Assembly: GCA_023055355.1 (NCBI GenBank)
Contig: JALJCS010000039.1
Coordinates: 3,801,001-3,865,000 of the forward strand
Direction of reading: 5' to 3'
Length of the DNA: 64,000 bases
Source of the DNA: Agelaius tricolor
Lineage: Eukaryota > Chordata > Aves > Passeriformes > Icteridae
Positions 1-11,691 of this stretch are shown in pieces. Under the pieces are notes generated by a model. That model saw nothing but the letters and a program-made list of their open reading frames with translations. It ran no database searches and was not told the DNA's origin. The translations under genes and the position numbers were made by a program. Within the stretch, counting starts at the first letter, position 1. Every line of letters starts with the position of its first letter.

Positions 1-2559
1 GACCATGTAAGGCTCTGTGCCCACAGCCTCGGCCACCGGCTGCTGCCCGGACACTTGGTGCCCTGTGCAGATGAAGCCTGTGCCCTGGGGGCCTGAAGCA
101 GCTGATGCTGAGGTCTTTTGCCCTTCCTCTCATACAGGATGATATCCAGGTGCAGCTGAACTCCATGTGTGTCTTTCAAGAGATGCTGGACTTATTAACA
201 GAAGATGGAAGAAAGGCCCTGAAGTCCCACGTGCGCCAGAGCCTGGTGCCACTCTACTTCCACTGCCATGATGAGAATCAGATTGTTGCTAAGGTGACGA
301 CCTGTGGCCACCTGCTGTCCCCCTGGGAGGGGACTGGGCTGCCTCCTGCCCTGGCACCTTGCGGGCTGCAGCCTCCTCCAGGCTGTGGCACTGGGATGCT
401 CCTGTGCCCTGGCCTGTGGGGCCATCTGTGCCTCTCTGCTGCTCTCCAGGCCTCCTGTGTAGTACTGCATTCTTCGGCCAGATTCCTAAAGAGGAGGAAT
501 CTCGAAGAAGTGCTCCAGGTGGATCAGACATGGAGGTTTGGCGAGTGCCTGGTAAGAGGAGCCGAGAACCCCCAGGCTCAGTCTAGAGAAGGCCCCTGAG
601 GGCAGTGCTCAGTGTGCAGGGCCGGGCAGCTGTGCCCCTCCCTGCCTGCTGCTGCAGCCAGAGGCCGCGGGGGCTCTTCTCCAGGCTCCCGTGGGCCCCA
701 GCCAGGTGCCCATGGAGCCCCGGCCCGGCGGGGCTGCGGGCCGGCACCGCGGCTCCCCGGGCAGCAGCCGGCCCTCTGCCCTCTGCCCTCGGGAGCCCTT
801 GGCCAGCGGCTGCTGGCCGCGCCTCAGGGCTGTGCAGCCAGGGGAGGCCGGGGCTGGGCGCAGGCAGCGCCCGGCCCAGGGGCTGAGCCCGCGCCAACCC
901 TTCCCTCCTGCCGCTCCCTGCAGCTGGCAGAGGACAGGAGCAGAGCGGCCGAGCACCTGCGCCGGGCCCTGCGCTACCTGCGGAGCCCACAAGAGCCCCT
1001 GCGAGAGGCGGCCATCAGGTTCATGGGTGAGCCACGAGCCCGGGCTCCCTCCCTGGCCCGGCCCGCCGCAGCTCGGCCCCAGCCCCGCCTGCTGCCCCGG
1101 CAGCGCCAGCCGGGCCCGGTGCCGTGGAGCCCCGCCCGGCCTGGGCATTGCTGCTGCCGCCCTCTGGCAGCCGTGCCCTGGGGCGGCAGCGTGCGCCAAG
1201 GGCCCGGGCTGAGCCCTGCCGGGCCAGCAGCCCGTGTGGCCACAGCGCCGGCAGCGCCGCCGGCAGGGAGCTGTGCCGCTGGCGCCCTGACAGGCTCTGT
1301 GTTCACAGGCATGGCCGGGCGGCACCTGAGGGGGCAGCAGCAAGAGCTGCAGCTGATCTGCACTGGTGAGTGAGGCCAGCGGGCTGACAGCGGGGGCTGC
1401 CGGGGACAGCTGCAAGCCCTGCCCTGGCTGCAGAGGGCTCTGCTCCCGGGGCCAGAGCACCCGGAGATTTCAGGGCCACGTGGCCCATTCTTGGCCAGCA
1501 GCTCCGGGCTGATCCCCTTGCTCCTGCTCCATGGCAAGAGCCAGCTGGGAAGGCTCTGGCAGCAGGCTCTCCTTGGCTCCCCACAGATCTGGGATCTGAC
1601 CTTGGCTGTTATGTTTGCCCAATTATCCCATCATAAAAAACCAAACAATATTTGAGATAGCAGCAATTTTAATTGAATAGTTCAGAAAATATATCTTAGC
1701 AATATAATTTGATTTAAAATAAGGGATAATTTGGTTCCAATAATAGCGCGCAAGCAAAGGATAACTGCGGGTCATGGAGTGCAGGACCCTTGCCACCTCA
1801 CGTACGAGCTTTCCAAGTGAAGATTCCCCCCTTTTATGCCATGTGTCAATGTCATCTCCTCCCATTTTCGATTCATCACACTTCTACCTCCACCCTCATC
1901 ACCACCTTTACCGCGCATGCTCCACCGCTCGTTTTGGTTGTCACACAAGTCTTTGGGGGTCATTTTTTGATGAAGGCCTCTCTTCTTCCTCAATGTCCTT
2001 TAATTCACCTTTGGGTTACACATGTGCACCAAGCCAGTACAATGTAATCCAAAACTAACATATTTAAGCATCAAAGCAATAAATCTCTTACAGCTGGCAT
2101 TTTCCTGGGACCCAACCAGATTTTCCCTTCTTTCTGTAATTTTTAGTAACTGTTATCTCTTACTTTTTCCTCCTGTCCTTGAACATCTGCAGGGATGGGG
2201 GGTGGAACCCTTTCTCTCCCTTTTTTCTTGGCATTACAACTTTTAACTGTTTTATTATTATTTCCAAATATTAATTACTGCATCAATATTGATTACTGTT
2301 TCAATTTTGTCAGCACAAATCATACCTATTTACCACAGCTCTGTTCCTCTCTCTTGCAGCCCTTGAAAGCCTGACGGAGGACATGAGCAGTGCTGTGTCA
2401 GAGCTGGCAATTCAAACACTGCATGTCCTCCGAGCAACAGCCAGTGGGCGATATTCCATCTTCCAGAGGCTGCACGATCAGCTGCGCAGGGCATGGATGA
2501 CTCGGCCTCGTCTGTCACGGCTCGGCTGGCTGCACTGCTGGAGCTCTGAGGAGAGCTGA
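1..2559 (+). CDS. MROH-like HEAT-repeat gene, copy A (3' part only)
   Basis: This is the 3' end of a gene for a maestro HEAT-like repeat (MROH-like) protein; the 5' exons lie outside the window. Numbered after copy C, the exons are the end of exon 10 (1-6), exon 11 (138-293), exon 12 (450-551), exon 13 (924-1026), exon 14 (1309-1365) and exon 15 (2360-2559, TGA at 2557-2559). All junctions are GT-AG, with the same phases as copies B and C. Exons 11-13 encode paired amphipathic helices typical of HEAT repeats (for example VQLNSMCVFQEMLDLL, then LAEDRSRAAEHLRRAL). The last exon differs from that of copies B-D: it encodes another HEAT-like helix pair and a basic Trp-rich tail (RLSRLGWLHCWSSEES). 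No frameshift is visible. MROH proteins are poorly characterised, so a helical scaffold role is inference from the family. Confidence 0.78.
1607..2337 (-). mobile_element. Probable solo LTR in intron 14 of copy A
   Basis: An AT-rich block of 731 bp with TG...CA ends sits in the last intron of copy A and is absent from the same intron of copies B and D, where the flanking intron text is continuous. Read on the minus strand it begins TGTGGTAAATAGG and contains AATAAA-like sequence. The minus orientation and LTR identity are inferred from the ends and composition. No clear target-site duplication is visible beyond two bases. Confidence 0.5.
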
Positions 2560-2700
2560 TCCGGGAGGCTCTCTTTGCTGGGGCAACCTGAGCCAGCGGG
2601 GATTTTTAGTTTTCTGTAAGATTTTTCTGTTCTTCCATTCTATTTTTTATCCTATGTAAATATAGACTGTGTTATAATACAAAGAATCTCAGGAGACTTT
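2560..2700 (+). other. 3' UTR of copy A
   Basis: This sequence follows the stop codon of copy A and becomes AT-rich. Unlike copies B, C and D it has no AATAAA. The nearest candidate is a variant hexamer AATACA at about 2674. The downstream text also differs from the shared B-D ending, consistent with the different last exon. Confidence 0.4.
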
Positions 2701-4130
2701 TTTTTCTGCCCAGGGTCTGTAGGGCAGAGGGGAAGAGGGGGAAAAAGGTGCTTATGCTCAGGCAGCTGCCCAGGCATGCGGTGGGCAAGGGGAAATGGCC
2801 AGAAGCCCCTTGGCCTGTGGTGGTTCTGCTGAAGCCTTTGTGCTGCCCACAGAGCGGCTGGGCAGGGGCCGGAGCTGCGGGGATCCCTGCCAGAGCGGTG
2901 CCTGGAGATGGCCACAAGCCCTGTGCCAGGCAGGAAGCGCCATCCGTGTCCTCCCGCCCGTGTGCTGCTGCCTGCCTTGCTGAGGGCTCCCAGGTGCCTC
3001 TGGATGGGGCTGCTCTGGAGCTGCTGTGGGGCTGCGGCGCTGCTGCCGGGCAGCTTGGCCAGGCTGGGGCAGGGCCTGAGGGGCTGGGGCGCTGGCAAGC
3101 CGTGAGCAATGGGGCTGTCAGAGGCCACAAGCAGCCCCCTGGCAGCCGCCACCTTGCTCCTGACAGCCGGCTGCTCTGGCGCTTCCTCAGTGGGCAGTGT
3201 GAGGGACCTTCTGGAATCAGGTGTGGAACCCTGGTGCCGGCCTTTCAGGGCTGTGAGGCCAGGAGTTGTGGGGCTGGGCGTGTGCCCTCCCTGTGCTCCG
3301 GACTGGAGCCCCCGGCCCCTCAGCCTTAGGCATTGAGCTCCACTGTCTGCTCTCCAAGTCTTGTTCCTGTTGCTGTGGGGGAGGCCGAGTTCTGTGGCTT
3401 TAGGCGCCATTGAGCCAGAAGAGCAGCAGCTTTGAGCCCAGAGAGGCCACAGAAAGGCCCTCTGGACAAAGGGCATTGCTGGCATTCCCAGGGCAGGGAC
3501 ACATGAGAGTGGCAGGCACCTTCGGGTGCCACGCTGGCTTTGCACTGGGTCACCTCCCTGTGTGCAGGGCTGGCTCTTTGCTTTGCTGTCCTTGGCCTTT
3601 TGCCGTCGTGCTCCTTTGGCTGCCTGCAGCAAGGGGCAGCCCTGTAAGGAGGGTGAAAGGCCCTGTCTCCAACATCTCAAGGGGGAAATGGAGCTCTCCC
3701 GGCCCTCAGCCCATGCTGTAAGCAGAGCAGAGCCTTTTCCCCAGCCCTGGCTTTCTGCTTACTGCTGGCCCCTGGCCACCATGACCCACTGCACTCGCTC
3801 TGAGTTACCCATAGGATGGCTGGTGCCTCTTGATTTGCTGACGGGACGTGAGGGTCACCGAGAGAAAGGTGGGTGTCCCAATGCTGAGCGCACATGGGGT
3901 CACTGAGCAGACTTGAGGCTTCCTCAGCAGGTTGCAGGTGCCTTTCTGTCACTGAAGGGAAGGCAGATGCCCCGTGGGTCGCTGAGGTGTCATGACAATC
4001 TCTGAATGGGATGCAGATGCCCTGCATGCCACTGAGGCCAGCGAGAGTCCCTGAGGGGAGGCGGGTGTCTGTCGTGTCCCCCAGGGTGAGGCGGTGTCAC
4101 TGAGGGAAAGTGAGGGGGACACGGGCACGC
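2701..4130. other. GC-rich spacer without a recognisable gene
   Basis: Several open frames cross this stretch on both strands, but they overlap one another, lack splice-site structure and match no family I recognise. From about 3850 to 4130 there is a diverged repeat built around 'gtcgctgagg'-like words, probably an old minisatellite. I see no transposon ends. Confidence 0.4.
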
Positions 4131-5034
4131 CGCGTGTGGCTGAGCGCACCTGCCGCTGGCTGAAGGGACGCCAGGGCCGCTGAGGGGCCGTGGGCTCGCC
4201 CTGAGGGACACGGCAGGGCCGGGCCGGTCCCCGCTGCGCCGCCGCCGCCCGCTCCCCGCCGCAGGGAGCGTTTCCCGCCCAGGCGCGGGCGGCCCCGCCC
4301 CGCCGCTCCCCTCAGCCGCGGGCGGCAACTCGAACCCGCTGGGGCCGCCCCGCGGGGCCGGGCGCCGGGCGGACTTGCAGAAGCCTTGGGGGAGCTGCCC
4401 TGGGGCTGCCCTGCGCTCATACACACCGAGGAGCATGGGCCAGGCTTGCCTCAGCACCAGGGAGTGTTTCACTTGGCCAGGGGTAAAGCTGCAGTAGCTT
4501 CCAGGGAGAGAACTTCATAGCACAGGAATGCTGGAATTACCTGGTGCCACCTGTAGGGCACGGAATGAACATTTGGGCTTTCCAGTTGAGGTAATCACTG
4601 GACTGTGAGAATAATGAAATCAGAGGTGAACTGTCGAGTACATGTAGTAGATATTTGAGCAGAAACATTTAAGGTGATCTCTAGGGAAAAAAATTACTTT
4701 TGAGGAAAAGTCTGAGTAATTTCTAGAGGGCACATGGAGATCATTTTGTGACAAAACCTGAGGTAAATGTTAGGGCAAAGACAGAACATTTGGGGGATAA
4801 AATCTCAGGTTCTCTGGCTTCCCACTGCCTCATCCCATGCCCCAGCAGGGGAGCTTTGCCCTCCCTGTGCCCAGCCAGCCCAGCCTGGGCACCTCAGGGG
4901 TGCCCCCACCCTCCTGCTGAGGCTCGGCCTGGAGGGCTCTGCCGCAGGCCTGGGAGACGCTCTGGGGAAGCGCCAGAGCAGCCGGGTGCCAGGGACAAGG
5001 CGGCTGCCTGGGGGCTGCTTGTGCCCTCTGACAC
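3116..5034. repeat. Inverted repeat of about 75 bp (3116-3190 and 4961-5034)
   Basis: The segment 3116-3190 reads as the reverse complement of 4961-5034 with scattered mismatches and small indels; both contain 'acaagcagcccc' and 'ctgctctggcgcttcc' in the matching sense. The arms are about 1.8 kb apart and enclose the CpG island. This is probably two copies of a dispersed host repeat in opposite orientation. Confidence 0.55.
4130..4400. promoter_or_regulatory. CpG island
   Basis: GC content and CpG density rise abruptly here, with runs of ccgccgccgcc and repeated GGGCGGG/CCCGCCC boxes that could bind Sp1-type factors. In birds such islands commonly mark promoters. No first exon could be tied to it on either strand, so the regulated gene is unknown. 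Confidence 0.45.
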
Positions 5035-5489
5035 CCAATTCCTCAGGGCTTCCCAGCGCCCTTCCTCCTTAGGGGCCTCCTGGTGTTCTGCCAATTGACT
5101 GAGGTGATTTAAAGGACACATCACTGGAAATAATGTTCTTTTTTTACTGGGAATATGAAGGAACCACAATGTAAGATGATACACTCAATTAAGAATGTGA
5201 GCTTGGTTTTAGTGACAAGCAAAAACAAGCAAGGTAGTGCACCTAAATCAGTACTGTAAGAGAGAAAGGAGAGCGATTTAGAAATCACCAATTGCCTAAA
5301 TTGTTTCTCATCTTGCAGGTCTGCACTTGCTGGGGAGCCACATTTTACACCAAGGACCTTGGGAACCATTCCCAGCAATTGGGAAAATCCTAGGTGCTCC
5401 ATCTACCCATAGATGAGGTCTCCAAATTTGCCCCGAAAGTGGCTCCAGCTTTTATAGGCCAAAAAGAGCAAGTCAAAGGGACTCAATTA

Positions 5490-7390
5490 TATTTTTACCC
5501 AGCAATGTCCAGGGCCAGCTGTACAGCTTTGAGTTCAGCAATTTGATTTGATCCACCTTCTCCTTCGATAGCTTGAGCAACCTGTCGTGTGGGGCTCCAT
5601 ACAGCTGCTTTCCACTTCCAGTTCATCCCTATGATGCGACAGGAGCCATCAGTGAAAAGAGCATAGCGTGTTTCCTCTGCTGGTAATTGGTTTTATGGTG
5701 GAGCTTCTTCAGTCCCTTGTCGCTTGTTCCTGCTCCTCTTTGTCAGTGAGACTACAGTTTTCACCTTCCGGCCAGTTTGTAATTATTTCCAGAATCCCAG
5801 GGCCATTCAGGTTTCAAGTATGGGCGCGCTGTGTGATAACAGCAATCCACTTGCTTCATGTAGCACTGGAGGCATGGTGCGTAGAGGGAGCTTTTGCTTT
5901 GAACATCCACCCCAGCACTGGGCTGCCAGGAGGAGTTGTGCTTCAGTGCCAACCACCTCTGAGGCAGCCTGGACTCCTTCATAGGCAGCCAAGATTTCCT
6001 TCTCTGTGGGAGTGGAGTTGGCTTTGGACCCACTGTAACTTCGGCTCCAGAATCCCAGTGGTTGGCCCCGAGTGTCCCCAGGCACCTTCTGCCAAAGGCT
6101 CCAGGACAAGCCATTGTATCCAGCTGCAGAGTAGAGCACGTTCTTCATCTCTGCTCCTGTCCTGACTGGGCCAAGGGCCACTGCATGAGCGATCTCCTGC
6201 TTGATCTGGGCAAAGGCTTGTTGCTGCTCAGGGCCCCAGTGGAAATTGTCTTTTTGCAGATGACCAGGTAGAAAGGGCTCACAATCTGGCTGTACTTGGG
6301 AATGTGGATTCTCCAAAATCCTGTGGTGCCTAGGAAACCTTGTGTTTCCTTCCTGCTGGTTGGTGGAGACATCACAGTGTTCTTGTTAACGACCTCAGTG
6401 GGAATCTGACACTGTCCATCTTGCCACTTTACTTCCAGGCACTGGATCTCTCGGGCAGGTCCCTTGACTTTGTTCTTCTTGATGGCGAAGTCAGCTTCCA
6501 GGGGAATCTGGATGATCTTCTCTCCTTTCTCAAATACTTCCATTGCTGTGTTCTTCCACACAATGATGTCATCCATGTCCTGCAGGTGTTCTGGAGCCTC
6601 ACCCTTTTCCAGTGCAGCCTGGATCAGTCCATGGCACATGGTGGGGCTGTGCTTCCACCCCAGGGGCAGTCAGTTCCAGGTGTACTGCACGCCCCTCTGT
6701 CGTGAACGGCGGGAGAAATGCAACACACCATATGCGTGAATAGCAAATCCCGAAGTTTATTGAAAACCCACACATATTTATATTGGTGTTAATGAAGCTT
6801 ATACATATTGCAAAAGCTGAGCTCGTTATTGGTTAAAGCACACTTAGATCAACCACACCTACTTCTATCTTCTAACAATTGTTTTGCTTCTATGTTTGCA
6901 TTCTTCTAGCTTCTCTACCTAGGATATCTACATTTTCTGGCAAGCGATTTTCTCCCCCATCTTCCCATTTCAGAGAAGGTCACTATGACCTTTGTCAGTG
7001 ATTGGACACTGGTTGCTCAGTTCCCAGCTTGTTTCCCCTATCCTTATCCATCGGTATCACATCGAAATGTCCTTTCTCAGCTAACCAATTATCCAAAAAG
7101 CTCTCTACACCCCTCCAGGTGAAAGCAAACTGAGGCCTGCATTCTGCTGCCAGAGGAATGGAGAGAAACGCGTTAGCAATGCCAACAGTGGCGTACCACT
7201 TTGCTGCCTTGGACTCCAGCTCGTACTGGAGTTCCAGCATGTCCGGCCCAGCCGCGCTCAGCGGTGGAGTCGCTTCATTCAAGGCACGATAGTCCACAGT
7301 CAATCTCCATTCTCTGTCAGAATTTCACACAGGCCATTCTTCCTGCTAGAGTTGACTTGCAAGACGGATCCCGGGCACTCTGCAACTAAG
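5490..7390 (-). pseudogene. ERVL-like pol fragment (reverse transcriptase to RNase H), broken
   Basis: Minus-strand frames encode retroviral polymerase of ERVL character. In order there are an RT N-terminal part (near 7303-7115, with MTVDYRALNE and FAFTWRGV), the RT palm and thumb (6639-6145; the active-site region reads QDMDDI) and the RNase H start (FTDGSC near 5660) continuing to 5495. The reading is split among several frames, has stops and is interrupted by a solo LTR at 6698-7109. RNase H ends abruptly where the LTR-like arm begins at about 5490, so the integrase is missing. It is an inactive remnant. Confidence 0.8.
6698..7109 (-). mobile_element. Solo LTR inserted in the ERVL-like pol
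   Basis: This 412-bp element starts with TGTAGAGAGC on the minus strand and ends in TTCACGACA. It carries an AATAAA signal (6756-6761 on the complement). It is flanked on both sides by the same six bases, cccctc (6692-6697 and 7110-7115), a target-site duplication of the size made by class II (ERVK/alpha-like) integrases. The pol reading resumes on either side, so the insertion is younger than the pol fragment. Confidence 0.82.
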
Positions 7391-7398
7391 AGCATCAG

Positions 7399-8335
7399 TG
7401 TTGTTGGAAACCCAAATGCAGAGAAATCTCAGACCTTTGGTCTTGTCAGCAAAGCTTAGAATTAAACACAGCATTTGGGCTGAGACCTTGGAAAAGGCTT
7501 CCAAACTCAGGTGCTAGAAGCGAGAATGCGGATTTCTAGTTTATAGCAGAGACACGGGGAGGAAAGTTGAAGTGGAGGAAAGTTTAGAGTTTTAGAGTTC
7601 AAGATCTAGGAAAAATCAAAGTGGTTCCAATGGTAAAAAAGAAGTTTAGGATGCAGTGCTGTAGGTTTGTTGCATCATGGCATGATTGGCTAAGGAAGCT
7701 TCCACTGTAGCATGATGTGGGAACCCAGGAAATTCCTTGGGCTGCCCTGCAGGACTCGAGACCCTGGCAGAGGGCTCAGAGACCTTGGCACAGAGCCCAA
7801 GACCCCTGTGACTTTGATTTAGCCCTTGGAAAAAACAATTCCCAACCTTGTATGAAGAATGGCAAGCCACAAAATGATAGTGAATTTAGCACAGAGTGGA
7901 AAAATAGATTTTGGGGGTTTTTAGAATGGGGCTTCAGGGGGCAAGATGGAGGAATCTGGGCATGTCCAGCCTTTCTCCTTCTTCTTCTTGGCCTCCGTCT
8001 TCTGCTGTGATGTTGGCACTTTTCAATTGGTTTAGAGTAGAAGCTCATTGTCTAACGTAGATGATAGGTATTGGAAAGTCATTGTAAATATTGTACAGGG
8101 AGTTGTTTTTAGTAGAAGAAGATAACACCGCCCCAGCGGAGGCAGAGTGCCTTAGACTGTCTTGCTGAGCAGACCTTGGCAGAAAAGGAGAAAGAATTTT
8201 ATAGATAAGATCAAAGAAACAATCTTGAGACTGAGAAATGAAGAGCTCTGACTCCTTCTTCGACCACCGGGCTGGGAAAAGAGACTTTCTAACTTATCTC
8301 GGGGTCACTCTGAGCAGCTAGAGACCCCGAGAGCA
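7399..8335 (+). mobile_element. Probable LTR, about 0.94 kb
   Basis: The stretch begins TGTTGTTGGAAACCC immediately after the ERVL-like pol text ends and runs to about 8335 (gagaccccgagagca). Its AG-rich composition, TG...CA ends and lack of coding frames fit a passerine LTR in plus orientation. The flanks 'agcatcag' (7391-7398) and 'agcatgag' (8332-8339) are similar and may be an imperfect duplication, so the right end is uncertain by several bases. Confidence 0.5.
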
Positions 8336-8876
8336 TGAGTTCCTAAGAGGAAATCTTGAAGGATTGGGACCAAAACATAAATATCCTTGTTGGCCGTGTC
8401 TTCTTGGCCAAGAAATCCTTCAAAGCTCTTGCAACTACAAGTCTTGCAGCCCTGTGAGCCGTGCGCTGGAGATGGAAGCCAAACTCACCCTTCCTGTCTA
8501 TGTAGAAGAGAAGAAAAAGCAATGGCATCATCTAAAAAATTCAGAGGTCCGTTCTCTAGCTCCTTCCAAACTCCTCCAAGTCGCCCAAAGTGTGATTTAG
8601 CTACAAATAGATGAGAGGGACTCTTAGTGCTGGCTCTTTGACTCCAGAGCGGCTGCTTTAGAATCTTTCCCATAACCCTGTGTAGTTATGTGCCAGCAAT
8701 GTCTCCTTTGAAGAAACTTTCCCAACTGACTTGCATGGAGGATTGTTTGAAGGGTGTTTGAGGAGAAAGGCTCCCAGCAGAGGTCTGGGCTTTGGCCTAG
8801 CTGTGTCCCCTGCTGATTGTGAAGTGTGCCATCAGCAGCAGGGCTTTCTGGGCTAAAAATATCATCAAGTCACCTG
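8336..8876. other. No gene seen; possible U3 of the right LTR arm
   Basis: This sequence precedes the TATA-bearing right arm of the inverted repeat and could be its U3. The small open frames (for example 8364-8600) have no family resemblance and no splice context. Confidence 0.3.
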
Positions 8877-9111
8877 GACTTGCTCTTTTTGGCCTATAAA
8901 AGCTGGAGCCACTTTTGGGGCAAATTTGAAGACCTCATCTATGGGTGGATGGACTACTTTGCATTTTCCCAATTATTGGGATTGGTTCCCCAGGTCTCTG
9001 GTGTAAAATGGGGCTGCCCAGCAAGTGCAGATCTGCAAGCTGATAAACAATTTAGGCATTTGGTGATGCATCTTTCTCAATCGCTCTCCTTTCTTTCCTT
9101 TTGTGAAATGC

Positions 9112-9983
9112 AAAGGCGTGTTTCCTGTCAGGTACACACAGGCAACGTGTGTATTTGTGATTGTGATATGTTTGGAAAACCAGCATGGGACATTTATAAA
9201 GTCGAATTCTAATAATAACTGAGGAAAGTAAAGCATGGAAGAAGGCCTTTGAACCTATCCTTTGTTCACAATTAACCTTTATAAATCTTAAGTTGATTTA
9301 GCAGCATTTGAATTAAAGCTTTGAGGATGTTGCTTTTTGACAGGAACTTTCTGCTTGGAGCTAAGCCTTAAAGAGTTTTGCCGTAATAACCTTTTGAAGC
9401 ATTATTTTAGAATATTTCTTGTAGAAAGGATCTTTGAAACTATAGCTTTAGAATATATAAAAAGGAAACATGCTTATCTCATGCCTTGACAAAACATGAA
9501 AAGCAGCTTGAGAAAGGAATATGAACATTAACGCAAGGTCTAATAGTTTCAACCAAGGGGGAAGCTGCACATCACTGTTATGAGATTTATAGTCCTTGCA
9601 GTCAAAAGGTAAAGCCATGTCTGGAATCTGGACCCCACCAGCTGGGAGACTTCTTTCTTCATTTGGAAGTGAGACCCCCCCACCACCTGGGATACTCCTT
9701 TTCTGGGATACATCCTGAGAAAAACTAAATCACAACACTGTATAGAATTGTAATGTAAAAACTGGGAAGAGAAACTGCTGATGAGTAAAAATTGGGAAAA
9801 GAAACTGCTGAGAAAGCTTATGAGTGCCCCTATAAATACCTGTAAGCATCAAAAAACGGTGTGCAGCTGGAGGGAAAGCTTCCCCCACTGTACCCAGCGC
9901 AGTATTACTCATACTTTACCAAAATAATTAATATATTGATTGCTGCTTGAATATTGGCCTAGTCAAGCTTCTCATTTATAACA
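9112..9983 (+). mobile_element. LTR, copy 1 of an inverted pair
   Basis: This 872-bp element starts TGTGAAATGC and ends TTATAACA. It contains a TATA-type box (CTATAAATACC near 9831). It matches 10211-11051 in reverse complement along essentially its whole length. It interrupts the right arm of the older inverted repeat, whose text resumes at 9984. Confidence 0.78.
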
Positions 9984-10210
9984 TTATAGTACTGATTTAG
10001 GTGCACTACCTTGCTTGTTTTTGCTTGTCACTAAAACCAAGGGCACAGTTTCATTGAATGTATCATCTTACACTGTGGTTCCTTCATATTCCCAGTAAAA
10101 GAAGAACATTATTTCCAGTGATGTGTCTTTTATATCACCTCAGTCAATTGGCAGAACAACAGGAGGCCCCTGAGGAGCCGGGGCAGTGGGAAGCCCTGAG
10201 GAATTGGGTG

Positions 10211-11051
10211 TGTTATGAATAAGCAGCTTGACTAGGGCAATATTCAAGCAGCAATCAATTTATTATTTAATATGATAAAGTATGAGCAATACAGCACTGG
10301 GTACAGTGGGGGAAGTGTTCCCTCCAACTGCACACCGATACTTGAGGGTTACAGGTATTTATAGGGGTACTCCTCAGCTTTTTCATCAGTTTCTATTTCC
10401 AATTTTTACTCTTCAGCAATTTTTATTCCAAATTATTACATCACAATTCTATACACTATTGTGTTTTTAGTTTCTCTCAGGATGTATCTCAAAAGGAGGA
10501 TCCCAGATGGTGGCGGTCCAGTTTCCAAAAGAAGAAAGACGAATCCCATCTGGTGGAGTCCAGATCCCCAGATGTGGGTCCACCTTTTAATTGCAGAGAC
10601 TATAAATCTCATAACAGTGATGTCCAGCTTCCCTTGGTCAAATCCATAAATCCTTGAGGTGATGTTCATCTTCCTTTCTCAAGCTGTTTTTCTCTGCTTC
10701 CATAAGGCGTGACATAAGCATATTTCCTTTATATATATTCCAAAGGTATAGTTTCAAGGATACAAGTAATATTCTAAAATTATACTTCAAAAGGTTATTA
10801 TTGCAGAGCTCTTTATGGATTAACTACAAGCAAATAGCAACATCCTTAACACCTTAATTCCAATGCTCCTAAATCAACCAGGGTGAATTGCAAACAAAAG
10901 ATAGGTTCAAAGGCCTTTTTCCATGCTTTATTTTCCTCAGTTATTATTAGAATTCACAGCTCTCCCTTTGTCAGTGTCCACACATTTTGTACTCACAAAT
11001 ACACACGTCGCCTGTTTGTACCTGACATGGAACACAGCTTTGTATTTCGCA
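10211..11051 (-). mobile_element. LTR, copy 2 of an inverted pair
   Basis: This 841-bp element reads TGTTATGAATAAGC at its left end and ends near TTTCGCA; it is the same LTR family as 9112-9983 in the opposite orientation. It begins exactly where the older inverted-repeat arm ends. The TATA-type box GGTATTTATAGG lies near 10360 on the complement. No target-site duplication is evident. Confidence 0.78.
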
Positions 11052-11690
11052 TCCTCAAGGTCTTCCTGGCAGCTGTGGCAAGAGTGGAGGCTCTGGAATT
11101 GCTTCCAAGGCCTGGCAGAGCTGCAGTCCCGGAGCCCTCTGTGCTCCCTGCTGGCCCCTCCATGCCCTCAGCCCTGCCATGCTCTCGGTGAAGCCCCAGC
11201 CCCCTTCAGTTTCTTCAGCCCCTCACAGTCCTCTCACCCCCCTCAGTCCCTTCTGAGCCATCCAGTCCCCTTAGAGCCACTACCCCGTCAGCCTGTGCCC
11301 CTTGCCTGTCACCTCAGTGCCACCATGGCCTCGGCTGCCCCACAGCCCTCAGCCCCAGCATCAGCTCAGGGTCACCATCCCTTCAGCGCCACCGCCCCCT
11401 GAGCCCCTCAGCCCCCTCTGTCTCCCCGTCCTTCAGCAGCTCCTCAGGGGACAGTGCCTGGGGCCAGCGGCAGCTCCCACCGCTCCAGGGACACCGGGGC
11501 TGGAAGTGCTGCTCCGCCCGGCCCGGACAGGGGACACAGGCGGCACCAGGGCAAAAGCAAGAGGTGAAAAAGGCAGCCCAGGGGGGAAAGAGCTAAAAAT
11601 ACAGCCTAGGCCTACACAGCTCAATCTATGCATCTAAACATCCACATACCTCTAACTAAAGAACTATGCACATTTCTAAATCTATATCTA
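11052..11690. other. C-rich low-complexity stretch, no gene
   Basis: Degenerate repeats of 'cctcagcccc'-like words fill 11150-11430. The plus-strand frames crossing it are Pro/Ser/Ala-rich by composition and have no start context or splice pattern. Confidence 0.4.
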
Positions 11691-11691
11691 A

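Larger units (their letters stand above)
5031..10210. repeat. Large inverted repeat, LTR-like arms (5031-5474 versus 8877-9111 plus 9984-10210)
   Basis: The left arm (5031-5474) is matched in reverse complement by 8877-9111 and 9984-10210; the right arm is split by a later LTR at 9112-9983. Each arm carries a TATA-type box (CTATAAAAGCTGGAGCC on the minus strand near 5440-5456, on the plus strand near 8895), which suggests the arms are LTR fragments. An ERVL-like pol fragment abuts the left arm. A normal provirus has LTRs in the same orientation, so this is a rearranged product or two separate insertions. Confidence 0.65.

Noticed and set aside
609..1537. Long overlapping frames on both strands in GC-rich introns of copy A (and the equivalents in B and C)
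   Set aside because: They run across clear exon-intron borders, occur in several frames at once and owe their length to high GC content. The spliced MROH-like exons explain the conservation.
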